Below, one piece after another: positions 25,971-34,290 of a stretch of DNA of 64,000 nucleotides; position 1 is the first letter of the stretch, and the number at the start of each line of letters is the position of its first letter. The position numbers and the translations under genes were made by a program. The stretch is from an uncultured Neomegalonema sp. (GTDB lineage: Bacteria; Pseudomonadota; Alphaproteobacteria; Rhodobacterales; Rhodobacteraceae). Below the pieces are notes generated by a model. That model saw nothing but the letters and a program-made list of their open reading frames with translations. It was not told the origin of the DNA and did no database searches. The stretch covers positions 1-64,000 of the forward strand of contig CALDSD010000015.1 in the NCBI GenBank assembly GCA_937911325.1. Reading direction: 5' to 3'.

Positions 25971-27122
25971 CTAGCGTCGATCCCTCGGCCAGGTCAGGTC
26001 GACGCTGACTGGAAAGTGATCGCTTGCGGTTTCCAGCGCCTGGGAAAGCTCGGCGCTCAGTCGGCGGGTCGGATCGTCGGGCCGCCACGTGCGCCACTCA
26101 GGGTCGGTGCAGTCGGCGATCCCGGCGGAGAGGAGAATGTGGTCGATCGCGGCCTCGGCGTAAGCGCGCACATCCTGCCGCCAGTAACGCGTGGTCGGCC
26201 GAGCTGGCCCCGGCGCGACAGCAAGCCGATGCGCGTTGTCCGCGTCGTCGCCGATGATGAGATCAAGGCCTGACTGACCGAGCTGCCGCTCGAAATCATC
26301 AAGGCCTGGGCCATCGTTGAAGTCGCCGAGGGCCACAACGTCGTCTCCGGCGGCGAGATGTTCCGCGATTCGAGCGCGAAGCCAGATGCTCTGCCCGAGA
26401 TGTTTGCGTCGGATCGCGAGCGCCGCGCTGTCGTCTTCGGCCGCTTCGTCGGCTTGTTCTTCGTTGTCTCGCTTGGGTTTGCCGTTCTTCGACTTCATGT
26501 GAACGCCAATCAGCCGGAACGAGCGGGCCGCGTCGAGATCGGTGACGATCGCCTCAAGCGGCGGCTTCGAGAAGACATTGATCTCGCGCTGCGGCGGCGA
26601 TCCCGCCGTCGGCTTGTCGATGTCCCATGGAAACACGCCGTCAAACCTCGGCGCTCCGGGAAAAACCTGTCCCCGTACAGCTGCGTCAGAGCGATGAAAC
26701 GGCTCGACGCGATCGGCCGCCTCCGCGCTGACGAACTCGCCAATCGGGTCATGCCGCGCGGCAATCCGATCGGGATCGAAGAGCAATGCGATCTCTTGAA
26801 AGGTCGGCGAGGGGAAGCCGATCAGCGCAGCGCGCTGACGCAGCCGGTACACACCCGCGAAATGCGTCAGCGCCTGCACCGTCGACCGCTTTGACTTCAC
26901 GCCGTCGTTCGGCGCCTCGGTGATCAAGAAAAGATCGGCGTCGACCGCCTTCAGGACCTGTGCGATCGCGTCCGCCTGCTGTGCGCGCGTGACGTTGTAT
27001 CGAGCCGACCACTTGTCGTCGTACTTCAGTCGGTCATTGCGATCGAACAGGTGGGTGAACCACTCCACGTTGTAGGTGGCCAAGCGCAACGGTCGCGCGA
27101 CGCTATCGAGAGTCGACGTCAT
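25971..27122 (-). CDS. Endonuclease/exonuclease/phosphatase (EEP) family protein
   Basis: A 383-residue DNase I-like fold protein. RLATYNVEWF (~residue 13) and LITEAP give the first catalytic residues, GVHMKSK supplies a His, DVVALGDFNDGPG carries the D-x-N motif, and SDHFPV closes the domain with the catalytic Asp-His. The family cuts phosphodiester or phosphate bonds in nucleic acids or lipids. There is no signal peptide, so it is probably cytoplasmic. The target is unknown. It is convergent with the sigma-54 regulator gene. Confidence 0.88.
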   Translation of the reverse strand: MTSTLDSVARPLRLATYNVEWFTHLFDRNDRLKYDDKWSARYNVTRAQQADAIAQVLKAVDADLFLITEAPNDGVKSKRSTVQALTHFAGVYRLRQRAALIGFPSPTFQEIALLFDPDRIAARHDPIGEFVSAEAADRVEPFHRSDAAVRGQVFPGAPRFDGVFPWDIDKPTAGSPPQREINVFSKPPLEAIVTDLDAARSFRLIGVHMKSKNGKPKRDNEEQADEAAEDDSAALAIRRKHLGQSIWLRARIAEHLAAGDDVVALGDFNDGPGLDDFERQLGQSGLDLIIGDDADNAHRLAVAPGPARPTTRYWRQDVRAYAEAAIDHILLSAGIADCTDPEWRTWRPDDPTRRLSAELSQALETASDHFPVSVDLTWPRDRR

Positions 27123-27185
27123 CCGAAAGCGATCTCACGCCGCTGGTGGAGACTGCAAGCGTTTCGGCGCGAGATCCGGTTTGGG

Positions 27186-27473
27186 TCAGCCTGGCAGCAT
27201 TCCCATGGCGTTGAGGTAGAGGTCCAACATCGCCTCTTCCTCGGAACGCTCTTCCGGCGCCTTTTTCCGCAGGGCGATGACTTTCCGGATGGTCTTGGTG
27301 TCGAAGCCGTTCGCCTTGGCTTCCGCGTAGACCTCCTTAATCTGGTCCGCGATTTCCTTTTTCTCTTCCTCGAGCCGCTCAACGCGTTCGATCACCGAAC
27401 GCAGCTGGCCCGCCGAAACGGTTACAGATGACGGCGAATCCTCGCCGCTGAAGTCGTTTTGCGCATCGAGCAT
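27186..27473 (-). CDS. gapR: GapR nucleoid-associated protein (DUF2312)
   Basis: A 95-residue protein of the DUF2312 family. [21 protein letters not shown] and [14 protein letters not shown] match GapR, a coiled-coil DNA clamp that binds overtwisted AT-rich DNA ahead of replication and transcription forks and is conserved in alphaproteobacteria. The start ATG at 27473 follows a strong GGGGAGGG; a TTG upstream is not needed. In Caulobacter it is essential and stimulates gyrase and topoisomerase IV. Confidence 0.93.
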   Translation of the reverse strand: MLDAQNDFSGEDSPSSVTVSAGQLRSVIERVERLEEEKKEIADQIKEVYAEAKANGFDTKTIRKVIALRKKAPEERSEEEAMLDLYLNAMGMLPG

Positions 27474-27594
27474 GATGCCCTCCCCTGCCTCAATCAAAGC
27501 CGACTCGGCTCACGCAGAGATTCTATATCTTGTGTCTTGCTGACGCAAGTGCGCTAGATATGTGGGTAAGTCTGGGGAGAACCTGTGCGATCAG

Positions 27595-27903
27595 CTAGTG
27601 AGCAGGCTTGTTCTTCTCAAACGCAGCCTGCTGTTCGGCCGTGGCTTCGGTTTGGTGTTTGGCCTTCCACTCGTCGTAGGGCATTCCATAGACGACTTCG
27701 CGCGCGCCGGCCTTGTCGAGGTTGATCCCGCGCTCTTGCGCGGCATCCATGTACCAGTTCGACAGGCAATTCCGGCAGAACCCTGCGAGGTTCATCATGT
27801 CGATGTTTTGCACGTCCGTCCGCCCGCGAAAGTGGCTGACAAGTCGGCGGAAAGCGGCCGCTTCCAACTCAAGGCGGGTCTGCTCGTCAATCTGATCAGT
27901 CAT
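27595..27903 (-). CDS. DUF1244 family protein
   Basis: A 102-residue cytoplasmic protein. FRRLVSHFRGRTDVQNIDMM, GFCRNCLSNW and GMPYDEWKAKHQ are the conserved blocks of DUF1244, including the CxxC pair that may bind metal. The family is common in proteobacteria and has no firmly established role. It shares orientation with gapR but lies 121 bases upstream of it. Confidence 0.9.
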   Translation of the reverse strand: MTDQIDEQTRLELEAAAFRRLVSHFRGRTDVQNIDMMNLAGFCRNCLSNWYMDAAQERGINLDKAGAREVVYGMPYDEWKAKHQTEATAEQQAAFEKNKPAH

Positions 27904-27954
27904 GGGCTTCTCCGAATTAGCTGCCTTCGGAGGTAGCGAGTCGTTCCCTCAGGC

Positions 27955-29169
27955 TCAACTTCCAGGCGCCAGTTTTTCGGTAAGCTCCTGAAATTCCCGG
28001 CGCAGTTCCTCATTGCGGAACACGCGATCAAAGCCCGGACTTTCGAGCGACTGCAGCGCTTCAAAGCTTGAGGCCGCATTCTCCATGACTTGTCGCAGCT
28101 GAAAGCTCGCGTTGACGGTGCGCAACGTATTGTCGGCGACGCGAAGCTCTTTGACGGTGCGTTCCCGAGCTTCGGCGACCTGTTGGCGCTGCCCCATCAG
28201 GTATTCCCGGTAGAGCCGCAGCGCCTCCTTGGCGATTCGTTGGCTTTCCTTGTTGGCTTTCAGCGCGCGGTACTGTGCGTCGGTTGGATCATCGGCCAGA
28301 AGCCGGTCGGTCTGACGTTCGGTATCGAGGATGTCGCGCTCGATCGCTTTGAGTTTCGGCAGATAGTCGTCGTCGATCTGATCGAGGAACTGGGTCTGCG
28401 CTTCGACGAGCAAAGCGATCAGAGCCGTGTGCATCCCGTAGTACCGGCGCGCGAAGACAAGGTCTTCTCCGCTGTCCTCCATCAACTGGCGCAGCTGCTT
28501 TGAGATGCCGCGCGTGGCCTCGTAGGCCGCCGCCAATTCGATCAGATCGCCGCCGGTGACGCTTTCGAGCAGCAGGTCGACTTGATCCGCAGGCAGCGGC
28601 GCGCCCGCCTCGCTCATCGCGGTGGCGAAGTCTTCCTTGGCGCCCTCGATCCGCTCCTCTGCGCCAGCGATGCGCTCTTCAAGGGTGCGGATTGCGCTAT
28701 CGATCGTCGCCTGGTCCTCGGCAAGACCGACCCAGCCTTCCCAGCCGGCGCTTTCCGGCGCCGAAACCCGGCGCTCTTTCAGCTCGGCGATCTGTTCCTG
28801 CATCGTGGCGATGTCGGCGCGAGACTTTGCGATCCTCTCCTGGATGGCGACCACAGGCGTGTCTGTGATCATTTCAAAGGCCGACCCCAGAAGCTGCTGC
28901 GCGCGGGTCTGTCGATCCATGCCTACCTGGCGCTTGAGGAAGTCGACGACCGGCCCATCCGGATCAATTTGCTGGCCGAGCCGCATCCGCGCGGCATTGT
29001 CGAGTATCTCGCGCACAATCCCGAACAGGCGCTGGGCCCGCTCATAGGACGGATCTCCAACCCGCGGATCCACTTCTTCGGTGGTGGACTGCGCCGCGAC
29101 GGGCGTGGCGAACGCCGCTGCGCCGGTCAGCAACGCGATCGCGACAAAAGCGGATAGGCTGCGGTGCAT
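27955..29169 (-). CDS. Secreted coiled-coil protein of unknown function
   Basis: About 404 residues. A signal peptide (LSAFVAIALLTGAAAFATPVAAQ) is followed by a mature protein rich in Glu, Arg, Ala and Leu. It has long predicted helices, for example QERIAKSRADIATMQEQIAE and IRTLEERIAGAEERIEGAKE, so an extended periplasmic coiled coil is likely. No enzyme motif is seen. The ATG at 29169 follows GAGGAAAT; the longer upstream frame adds residues before the signal peptide and is rejected. It may be an envelope scaffold, but that is only an inference. Confidence 0.8.
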   Translation of the reverse strand: MHRSLSAFVAIALLTGAAAFATPVAAQSTTEEVDPRVGDPSYERAQRLFGIVREILDNAARMRLGQQIDPDGPVVDFLKRQVGMDRQTRAQQLLGSAFEMITDTPVVAIQERIAKSRADIATMQEQIAELKERRVSAPESAGWEGWVGLAEDQATIDSAIRTLEERIAGAEERIEGAKEDFATAMSEAGAPLPADQVDLLLESVTGGDLIELAAAYEATRGISKQLRQLMEDSGEDLVFARRYYGMHTALIALLVEAQTQFLDQIDDDYLPKLKAIERDILDTERQTDRLLADDPTDAQYRALKANKESQRIAKEALRLYREYLMGQRQQVAEARERTVKELRVADNTLRTVNASFQLRQVMENAASSFEALQSLESPGFDRVFRNEELRREFQELTEKLAPGS

Positions 29170-29245
29170 GAGGATTTCCTCGAGCTCTTGATCCCAAATC
29201 ACCGGTGTTTCCGGCGACCTTATACTATATTTAGTGGGCGAGCAG

Positions 29246-30043
29246 TTAATCGCGACCCCGTTTAGGGGATGCTGCAGCTTCAAGGAGCTTCTCAAGCATC
29301 GGAGCGAGTCGGTTCGCCCAGGCCCACTGTTGATCTTCTTCTCGGATCAGATCATGGCGAATTTCGATCAACGCGTGGGGCAAGTTGCGGCTATTGCCGT
29401 GCCGCCACATCGTATCGCCCTCAAGCGAGCCTCGGTAGGGTTCGTTGTCCCCTACGCAAAGATCTCCTTCCGCGTTGAGAAGGTGCAAGAGAGCGCGCGC
29501 TGTCGCTTCGTCCTGATCCCAGAGCACGCCCGCGTGCCAGGGCCGGATTTCTCTGCCGCGCAGCTGCGGCGTAAAGCTGTGGACCGAGACGAGAAGGGGG
29601 CGCGCGCCCGCCTCCATCGCGCCGTCGATCGCTCCGCTGACGGCGTTGTGGTAGGGGCGGTGATACGTCTCCAGACGCCGCTCGCGCTCGGCGGCGTCGG
29701 CCTGTGCGTTTCCGGGAATGATCGAGCGATCGTAGAGACGCATCAAGATCGTGGGGTCCGTCTCGCCTCGGTTCGGGTCTATCACCAGTCGCGAGAATGT
29801 CGACAGGACAGCCGGGGCGTCGAGGAGGTCCGATAGCGCCAGGACGACGCCGCGCACGCCGATGTCGTAGGCGATATGGCGCTCGCGGTCCTCGGCGCTG
29901 AGGCCCAGGTCGCCCAGTTCGCTTGGGACGGCGTTTGTCGCGTGATCGCAGATCAGCAGTATTTCAGGGCGGCTGTCTGCGCGGACCCGCTCGAACGCCG
30001 CTTCAGGCGGTGGGCTGATTGGGAAAGCTGTCGGCTTGGACAT
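29246..30043 (-). CDS. N-formylglutamate amidohydrolase family protein
   Basis: A 265-residue member of the FGase family, which hydrolyses N-formyl-L-glutamate in histidine catabolism or acts on related amides. LLICDHATNAVP, GVRGVVLALSDLL, LVIDPNRGETD, LLVSVHSFTP and NEPYRG are typical blocks with metal-binding residues. The frame runs on upstream for over 400 codons antisense to the kinase gene, but conservation begins only here. The ATG at 30043 or at 30064 may be the start. It is divergent from glycerate kinase. Confidence 0.88.
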   Translation of the reverse strand: MSKPTAFPISPPPEAAFERVRADSRPEILLICDHATNAVPSELGDLGLSAEDRERHIAYDIGVRGVVLALSDLLDAPAVLSTFSRLVIDPNRGETDPTILMRLYDRSIIPGNAQADAAERERRLETYHRPYHNAVSGAIDGAMEAGARPLLVSVHSFTPQLRGREIRPWHAGVLWDQDEATARALLHLLNAEGDLCVGDNEPYRGSLEGDTMWRHGNSRNLPHALIEIRHDLIREEDQQWAWANRLAPMLEKLLEAAASPKRGRD

Positions 30044-30190
30044 CGTGAGGTCTGCGGCGGCCATTCGGTCTCGCGTCAGGTTGAAAAACGTGTCGCCGGC
30101 GGTTTGGTTTGGCGACCGCGGCCTCCTATGCCAGATAGCATGCTTGTGCGAAAGCATCGCGCCGGAAGATTTAGCGCGGGGAGATCGGCG

Positions 30191-31594
30191 ATGAATGGAC
30201 ATAGCAAGGCGCGCGGGGCGCAGCTGATTGAAATCGCGACACGCGCGATCGCCGCCGCCGACCCTGGCTTGGCGGTTCGAAAGGCTCTGCCCGAACCGCC
30301 CGCCGCCGGGCGGGTCGTGGTTTTCGCCTTCGGCAAAGCCGCTGTTCCCATGGCGGCGGCGGTCGAGGATGCCTGGAGCGACCTGAACGGCCGCCTTTCC
30401 GGGCTCGCCGTCGCCCCCGGGGAGCCGGCGTCTCTGAACGTCATCGAGACGATCGCTGCTGCGCATCCCGAACCAGATGAACGATCGGAGGCCGCCGCGC
30501 GGCGGATGCTGGATCTCGCCAATGGGCTGTCTCAGGACGATTTCGCGCTTGTTCTGGTTTCGGGAGGCGGTTCGGCGCTGCTGTGTGCGCCGATCGCCGA
30601 TCTGGGCTTGCCGCAGAAGAAACGGATCACCGCCGACCTGCTGGCGTCGGGCGCGACGATCCACGAGATCAATACAGTCCGAAAGCACATCTCGGCCTTG
30701 AAAGGCGGTCGCCTGGCCGCCGCGATCCACCCAGCGCAGAGCTTGACGCTCGCAATCTCGGACGTGCCTGGCGATGATCCAGCGGTCATCGCCTCGGGTC
30801 CGACCGTGCCAGATCCGACCACCTTGCACGACGCGGTGATGGTGCTCGAAAAATACCGGATCGAACGTGCGCATCCCCCGGCGCTTACCTTGCCCGATCG
30901 CGGCTCGGAGAGCGTCGCACGCGCCGCACGGGCGGAGCGTGTGAACCTTCGCGGTCTCGAGAAAGGACAAGAGACCTTCCGCTACGTCGATACCGGCGCC
31001 TTGTGGATCAGCGAGCTGCCGGAGACGCCGAAACCTGGCGACCCGGTTTTCGAGACGGCTCAATACCAGTTGATCGGAGCGCCGCGCCTTGCTCTGGACG
31101 TCGCGATCGACACCGCCAAAGCGCAGGGTTTTGAGCCGGTCGTGTTGGGATACGAGATCGAGGGAGAGGCGAGAGAGCTTGGCGCCGCCCACGCGCAAGA
31201 AGCGTTGTCGCGGCTGCAGACCGACGGGCCGCTCGCCTTGATCTCCGGCGGTGAACTGACGGTGACCTTGTCGGGGCAGGGCCGGGGCGGTCCCAATCGG
31301 GAATACGCGCTGGCCTTGGCTCTGGGCCTTGCCGGCTCTGCGCGGGTGCACGCGCTTGCGGTGGATACCGACGGCGCCGACGGCGCGCCGACCGAGGATG
31401 GTTCGCCGGTCGCCGGCGCGACGGTGTTTCCCGACACGCTCGACCGGGCAGGCGCTCTCGGCCTCGATGCCGCCGCCTCTCTTGCGGACAACGACGCGGG
31501 CGGGTTCTTCTCCGCGCTCGGCGACGATTTGCGACCGGGATTGACCGGCACCAACGTGAACGACCTGCGCGTGATCCTGATCGATCCGAGCTAG
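30191..31594 (+). CDS. Glycerate 2-kinase, MOFRL family
   Basis: A 467-residue GckA/TtuD-type kinase that phosphorylates D-glycerate to 2-phosphoglycerate with ATP. VVFAFGKAAVPMA, LVLVSGGGSALLCAP, INTVRKHISALKGGRLA and DVPGDDPAVIASGPTVPD lie in the N-terminal domain. The MOFRL C-terminal domain has SGGELTVTL, GRGGPNREYALALAL, DTDGADGAPTEDGSPVAGA and TGTNVNDL. The ATG at 30191 follows GGGGAG (30178-30183), which decides the start. It would feed glycerate from sugar-acid or serine-glyoxylate pathways into lower glycolysis; pyk is in this window but not linked. Confidence 0.92.
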   Translation: MNGHSKARGAQLIEIATRAIAAADPGLAVRKALPEPPAAGRVVVFAFGKAAVPMAAAVEDAWSDLNGRLSGLAVAPGEPASLNVIETIAAAHPEPDERSEAAARRMLDLANGLSQDDFALVLVSGGGSALLCAPIADLGLPQKKRITADLLASGATIHEINTVRKHISALKGGRLAAAIHPAQSLTLAISDVPGDDPAVIASGPTVPDPTTLHDAVMVLEKYRIERAHPPALTLPDRGSESVARAARAERVNLRGLEKGQETFRYVDTGALWISELPETPKPGDPVFETAQYQLIGAPRLALDVAIDTAKAQGFEPVVLGYEIEGEARELGAAHAQEALSRLQTDGPLALISGGELTVTLSGQGRGGPNREYALALALGLAGSARVHALAVDTDGADGAPTEDGSPVAGATVFPDTLDRAGALGLDAAASLADNDAGGFFSALGDDLRPGLTGTNVNDLRVILIDPS

Positions 31595-31603
31595 ATCGCA
31601 CGG

Positions 31604-32584
31604 CTACTCGCCGGTCATGAACCCGCTCAGGTTGGCGCTCAACCCCGGCATGCCGATCGCAGCCAGGAACCCGCCGTCGTCGACCTTGGTGCAGGAGGCG
31701 CGGTACGTGCTCTCCGAGACCCGTGGGAGACGCGGGCGAATGATCCGACCGGAGTCGTCACGGGTGATCTCCATGCCGCATTTCTCCAGGACAGACTGGT
31801 AGGTGGACTCGATCACCCAGACTTGTCCGCCGTCCTCGGTGTCTTTGGGGCGCCATGTGCCGGCCTTGCCGCAGTGGATGTCCTTCATGACGTAATGGTT
31901 GAGGACCTCGTAGATCTGATCGCGGCAGAGGCGCAGGCGACTTGAGATCTCGCGCGCCTCGTCGCGTCCGCCGCTGGGCTCCACGCCGCGCCTTTGCAGG
32001 CACTCGTTCAGAGCCGCATATCCCTCTTCGGTCTGATTGGTCACGACCGCGTCATACGCTTCCGTCAGGCAGTGATCGTAGATGTTGAAGATCTGCCCAA
32101 GGCTTTGATCGATCGCGTATTCGGCGAAGGTGCGAACCGTGTAGCCGAAGGCTTCGCGGAAGTAGAGGTAGTTGCGCTGAAGGTTGGCGTTCCATTCCAC
32201 ATAGCTGTCGTCATAAAGCTGCTTGCGTTTCGACAGCACGGCTTTGGACGCGTCTCTACTCAAGGCGGAGGTCAGGAGCGTCATTCTCTCGGTCCGCTCC
32301 GAAGCTGTGCGCGAGAAATCGCGAACGGCCTCTAACGCTTCGCGTCGAAGCTGGTCCTTCTCCTGACGCTCGGCCAAGTTCGAGGTGATCGCGCTGCCGA
32401 TGACGAATGTCAGGAGGAACCCGAAGATCGTGACGATGATCGGATGTCGAAGAACGGATCGCCGCTCCAACGCTGCGCGCACCTCCGAACGCGCGATCTC
32501 GTCGCGCATCATGCGTTGGATTTCAGCCCGGCCGATCCCGGTCGACGGCTCTTCTTCGCCCGCCGGCGTTTTGTCGTCGCTCAC
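31604..32584 (-). CDS. Single-pass membrane protein with Cys-containing periplasmic domain, unknown
   Basis: I do not recognise this 326-residue protein. It starts at a GTG at 32584, which follows a strong AGGAGGGGG; the open frame upstream of this is not credible. About 60 cytoplasmic residues precede one membrane helix (HPIIVTIFGFLLTFVIGSAI). The large outer part has several well-spaced Cys, for example LRLCRDQ, DIHCGKAG, LEKCGMEI and YRASCTKV, which suggests disulfides. It lies convergent with the glycerate kinase gene and immediately left of the tRNA-like array on the opposite strand. No function is proposed. Confidence 0.75.
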   Translation of the reverse strand: MSDDKTPAGEEEPSTGIGRAEIQRMMRDEIARSEVRAALERRSVLRHPIIVTIFGFLLTFVIGSAITSNLAERQEKDQLRREALEAVRDFSRTASERTERMTLLTSALSRDASKAVLSKRKQLYDDSYVEWNANLQRNYLYFREAFGYTVRTFAEYAIDQSLGQIFNIYDHCLTEAYDAVVTNQTEEGYAALNECLQRRGVEPSGGRDEAREISSRLRLCRDQIYEVLNHYVMKDIHCGKAGTWRPKDTEDGGQVWVIESTYQSVLEKCGMEITRDDSGRIIRPRLPRVSESTYRASCTKVDDGGFLAAIGMPGLSANLSGFMTGE

Positions 32585-32828
32585 GTCCGCCCCCTCCTGT
32601 CGCCCCTCCAGCGCAATGATGAGGACGCTAGACGATTCGAGCGACAGCGGTGAGACGATAACTTTCGCAGCGCCACTTGACGGAGGACTGTGGCGCCCCC
32701 ATCTGCGAGCGCTCGAACGAAACGCCGGACAGGAGGGCGGCATATGCGACTAAAACGTTTTGACGACGCTCTTCTAAGAGCGGTGCTCGCGGCCTAGCGC
32801 AACGCTCGGTCCGCGACGCGATTGCGCC

Positions 32829-32903
32829 GGATCGGTAGCTCAGAGGCAGAGCAGCGGTCTCTTAAACCGCAGGTCGAGATTTCGAAATTCTCCCGATCCT
32901 CCA
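32829..32903 (+). tRNA. tRNA-like gene, anticodon CTT (Lys), T-stem defect
   Basis: A 75-base cloverleaf. The acceptor GGATCGG pairs fully with CCGATCC, the D arm is GCTC/GAGC, and stem GCGGT/ACCGC carries loop CTCTTAA, the normal Lys loop. Two features are odd. The nearly universal G53-C61 pair of the T arm is T-T. The discriminator base is T, not the A usual for Lys. CCA is encoded. It is the first element of a tight plus-strand array. Confidence 0.8.
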
Positions 32904-32948
32904 GCGCGTTCAACGATCGCAGCATGATCTGTGTCTGGATCGTCTGTT

Positions 32949-33023
32949 TCCTGGGTAGCTCAGTGGTAGAGCGGCCGTTTGAAGGGCGGCGCGGCGGTGG
33001 TTCGAGCCCATCCCCAGGAGCCA
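32949..33023 (+). tRNA. tRNA-like gene, anticodon GAA (Phe), atypical
   Basis: A 75-base cloverleaf. The acceptor TCCTGGG pairs fully with CCCAGGA, the D arm is GCTC/GAGC, the T arm GGTGG/CCATC has one G-T pair, and CCA is encoded. The anticodon loop TTGAAGG reads GAA but has G at positions 37 and 38, where Phe tRNAs have A37. U1-A72 and discriminator G73 also differ from bacterial tRNA-Phe. It folds well, but its identity is doubtful. Confidence 0.8.
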
Positions 33024-33032
33024 AATTTCTAC

Positions 33033-33107
33033 GGACGTGCCCCCGTCTGGCGACGGGACCCGGTTGTCGACCGGTTGAGGCGAGTTCGATTCTCGTCACG
33101 TCCGCCA
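33033..33107 (+). tRNA. tRNA-like gene, anticodon GTC (Asp), unusual D arm
   Basis: A 75-base element with a perfect 7-bp acceptor GGACGTG/CACGTCC, discriminator G and encoded CCA. The T arm GCGAG/CTCGT holds TTCGATT. The anticodon loop TTGTCGA lies on a stem with four good pairs. Position 8, almost always T, is C, and the D region forms a shifted 5-bp stem (CCCGT/ACGGG) with a 6-base loop. The 3' half looks like a real tRNA and the D side does not. Confidence 0.7.
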
Positions 33108-33108
33108 A

Positions 33109-33155
33109 CCTTCCGTAAGCCTGCGACCGGAGTTCGAGACTCTGAGGGAGGTCCA
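33109..33155 (+). other. Shrunken tRNA-like element: acceptor stem plus T arm only
   Basis: CCTTCC (33109-33114) pairs with GGGAGG (33146-33151), followed by T and CCA at 33153-33155. A T arm CGGAG/CTCTG with loop TTCGAGA lies at 33128-33144. Only twelve bases (33116-33127) stand where D and anticodon arms should be. It follows the previous CCA by one base. It looks like a tRNA that lost both arms, or a minihelix. Confidence 0.5.
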
Positions 33156-33171
33156 GCATCGCTGAACATGT

Positions 33172-33248
33172 GCGCCTGTGGCCCAACTGGCAGAGGCGGC
33201 CGCCTCAGAAGCGGCAGGTTGGAGGTTCGACTCCTCCCAGGCGCACCA
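33172..33248 (+). tRNA. tRNA-like gene, anticodon CAG (Leu), short variable loop
   Basis: A 77-base cloverleaf with a perfect acceptor GCGCCTG/CAGGCGC, discriminator A, encoded CCA, anticodon stem GCCGC/GCGGC with loop CTCAGAA and T arm GGAGG/CCTCC. The anticodon CAG means Leu. However, the variable region is only five bases, while bacterial tRNA-Leu is class II with a long arm, and position 37 is A rather than G. It ends the array. Confidence 0.82.
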
Positions 33249-33383
33249 CAAGCTCTGGCGGAGCAATCGCCACGCCTCACCGCCAAAGAAGACCGCACAC
33301 TGCGGCGCAGAGTGAGCGCATGGCGGCTGTTCCGACCTGAACGATCGCCGTGCAGCCGCATTTCGCAGCGACATGTACGTTCT

Positions 33384-33932
33384 CTAGCGAGTGGCCGAAC
33401 CTGTCGTTGGCACGACGGTGGGAAGCACAAAACTTGGCTGAGGCGCGACCGTCGCCGTGCCCTCGACAGTGCTGGTCGAACCGACGTCCCGCACCACAGA
33501 CAGCGTCTCGCGATAAAGGCTGAGGTACTCTTCTTTGTTCAGTTTGTAGTTGAAGGCGGCTTCACAAAGCCGAAACATCAGCTCGCGGGTGATCAGCACA
33601 GACGGCGCGCGCCCTCCAAGCGGGCTTTCTTGCGCGCCGACGCCTGCGGCGGCGCCCGTGCTAACATTCACGAGTCCGATATCGAGCGCGATTTCACGAA
33701 CCTCGTCGTATGTCGCGTCGGGTTCTGGACCCGTGCACATGATGATTTGATCCGAAGTGTCGCGTTCGAGGAAGTTGACCGCATAAAGAGCGGCCGTGCT
33801 GACGCCAACGGTGCCCACAGGTGATTCAATCAGCTGTGGGTTGGGAATCTGACCGGTCGCACAGCCGCTCGACAGCATTGCGACCAAGACAACTACGGAT
33901 ATCTTGGCGCGCCCGCGTCGATGGTCGGCCAT
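33384..33932 (-). CDS. Putative lipoprotein of unknown function
   Basis: A 182-residue protein starting at the ATG at 33932, after AGGGGTGAG. The signal peptide ends in the lipobox MLSSGC. The mature part contains IMCTGPEPDA and, about 45 residues on, LMFRLCEAAFNYKLNKEEY. The same spacing of these two Cys-bearing blocks recurs in the lipoprotein at 62215-63174 (VCAEPSPDA and [14 protein letters not shown]), so they look like one family. The tail is rich in Thr, Val and Pro. It lies opposite to and right of the tRNA-like array. The function is unknown. Confidence 0.8.
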   Translation of the reverse strand: MADHRRGRAKISVVVLVAMLSSGCATGQIPNPQLIESPVGTVGVSTAALYAVNFLERDTSDQIIMCTGPEPDATYDEVREIALDIGLVNVSTGAAAGVGAQESPLGGRAPSVLITRELMFRLCEAAFNYKLNKEEYLSLYRETLSVVRDVGSTSTVEGTATVAPQPSFVLPTVVPTTGSATR

Positions 33933-34290
33933 CTCACCCCTTTGAACGGCGCGACGCCGATACTGCGACCAATGAAACATCTCCACCCCTTCGAGAAGGC
34001 GTCCGCTTGGTCTTCCTTGGGCGCAGCATCCTGCCCAGTTCCAACCGAGCGGACCCGGTACATGATTTTTGCAAGCAAATCCGGGCCAAGTCCCGTATTT
34101 TATCTGAACTGGCTTTGACTCTGTCGCCTTAAGCCGCCTCGGCCTCTCAAGACGCTACCAGCCTATTCCCAATATATAAACGAGTTGTGAAGACCGAATA
34201 TTGATGGCAATGAGGTTGAACGCGTCCTTTTATTTTGAAGCTGCATGATGTCGCTCAAGTGCTGCGCTTGCCTGGCGGTTCTAAGGCGCG

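Noticed and set aside
32794-33430. Two minus-strand open frames antisense to the tRNA-like array
   Set aside because: They translate tRNA complements into Arg/Pro/Ser-rich peptides of a familiar spurious type (such as GLEPPPRRPSNGRS) and have no domain or plausible start.
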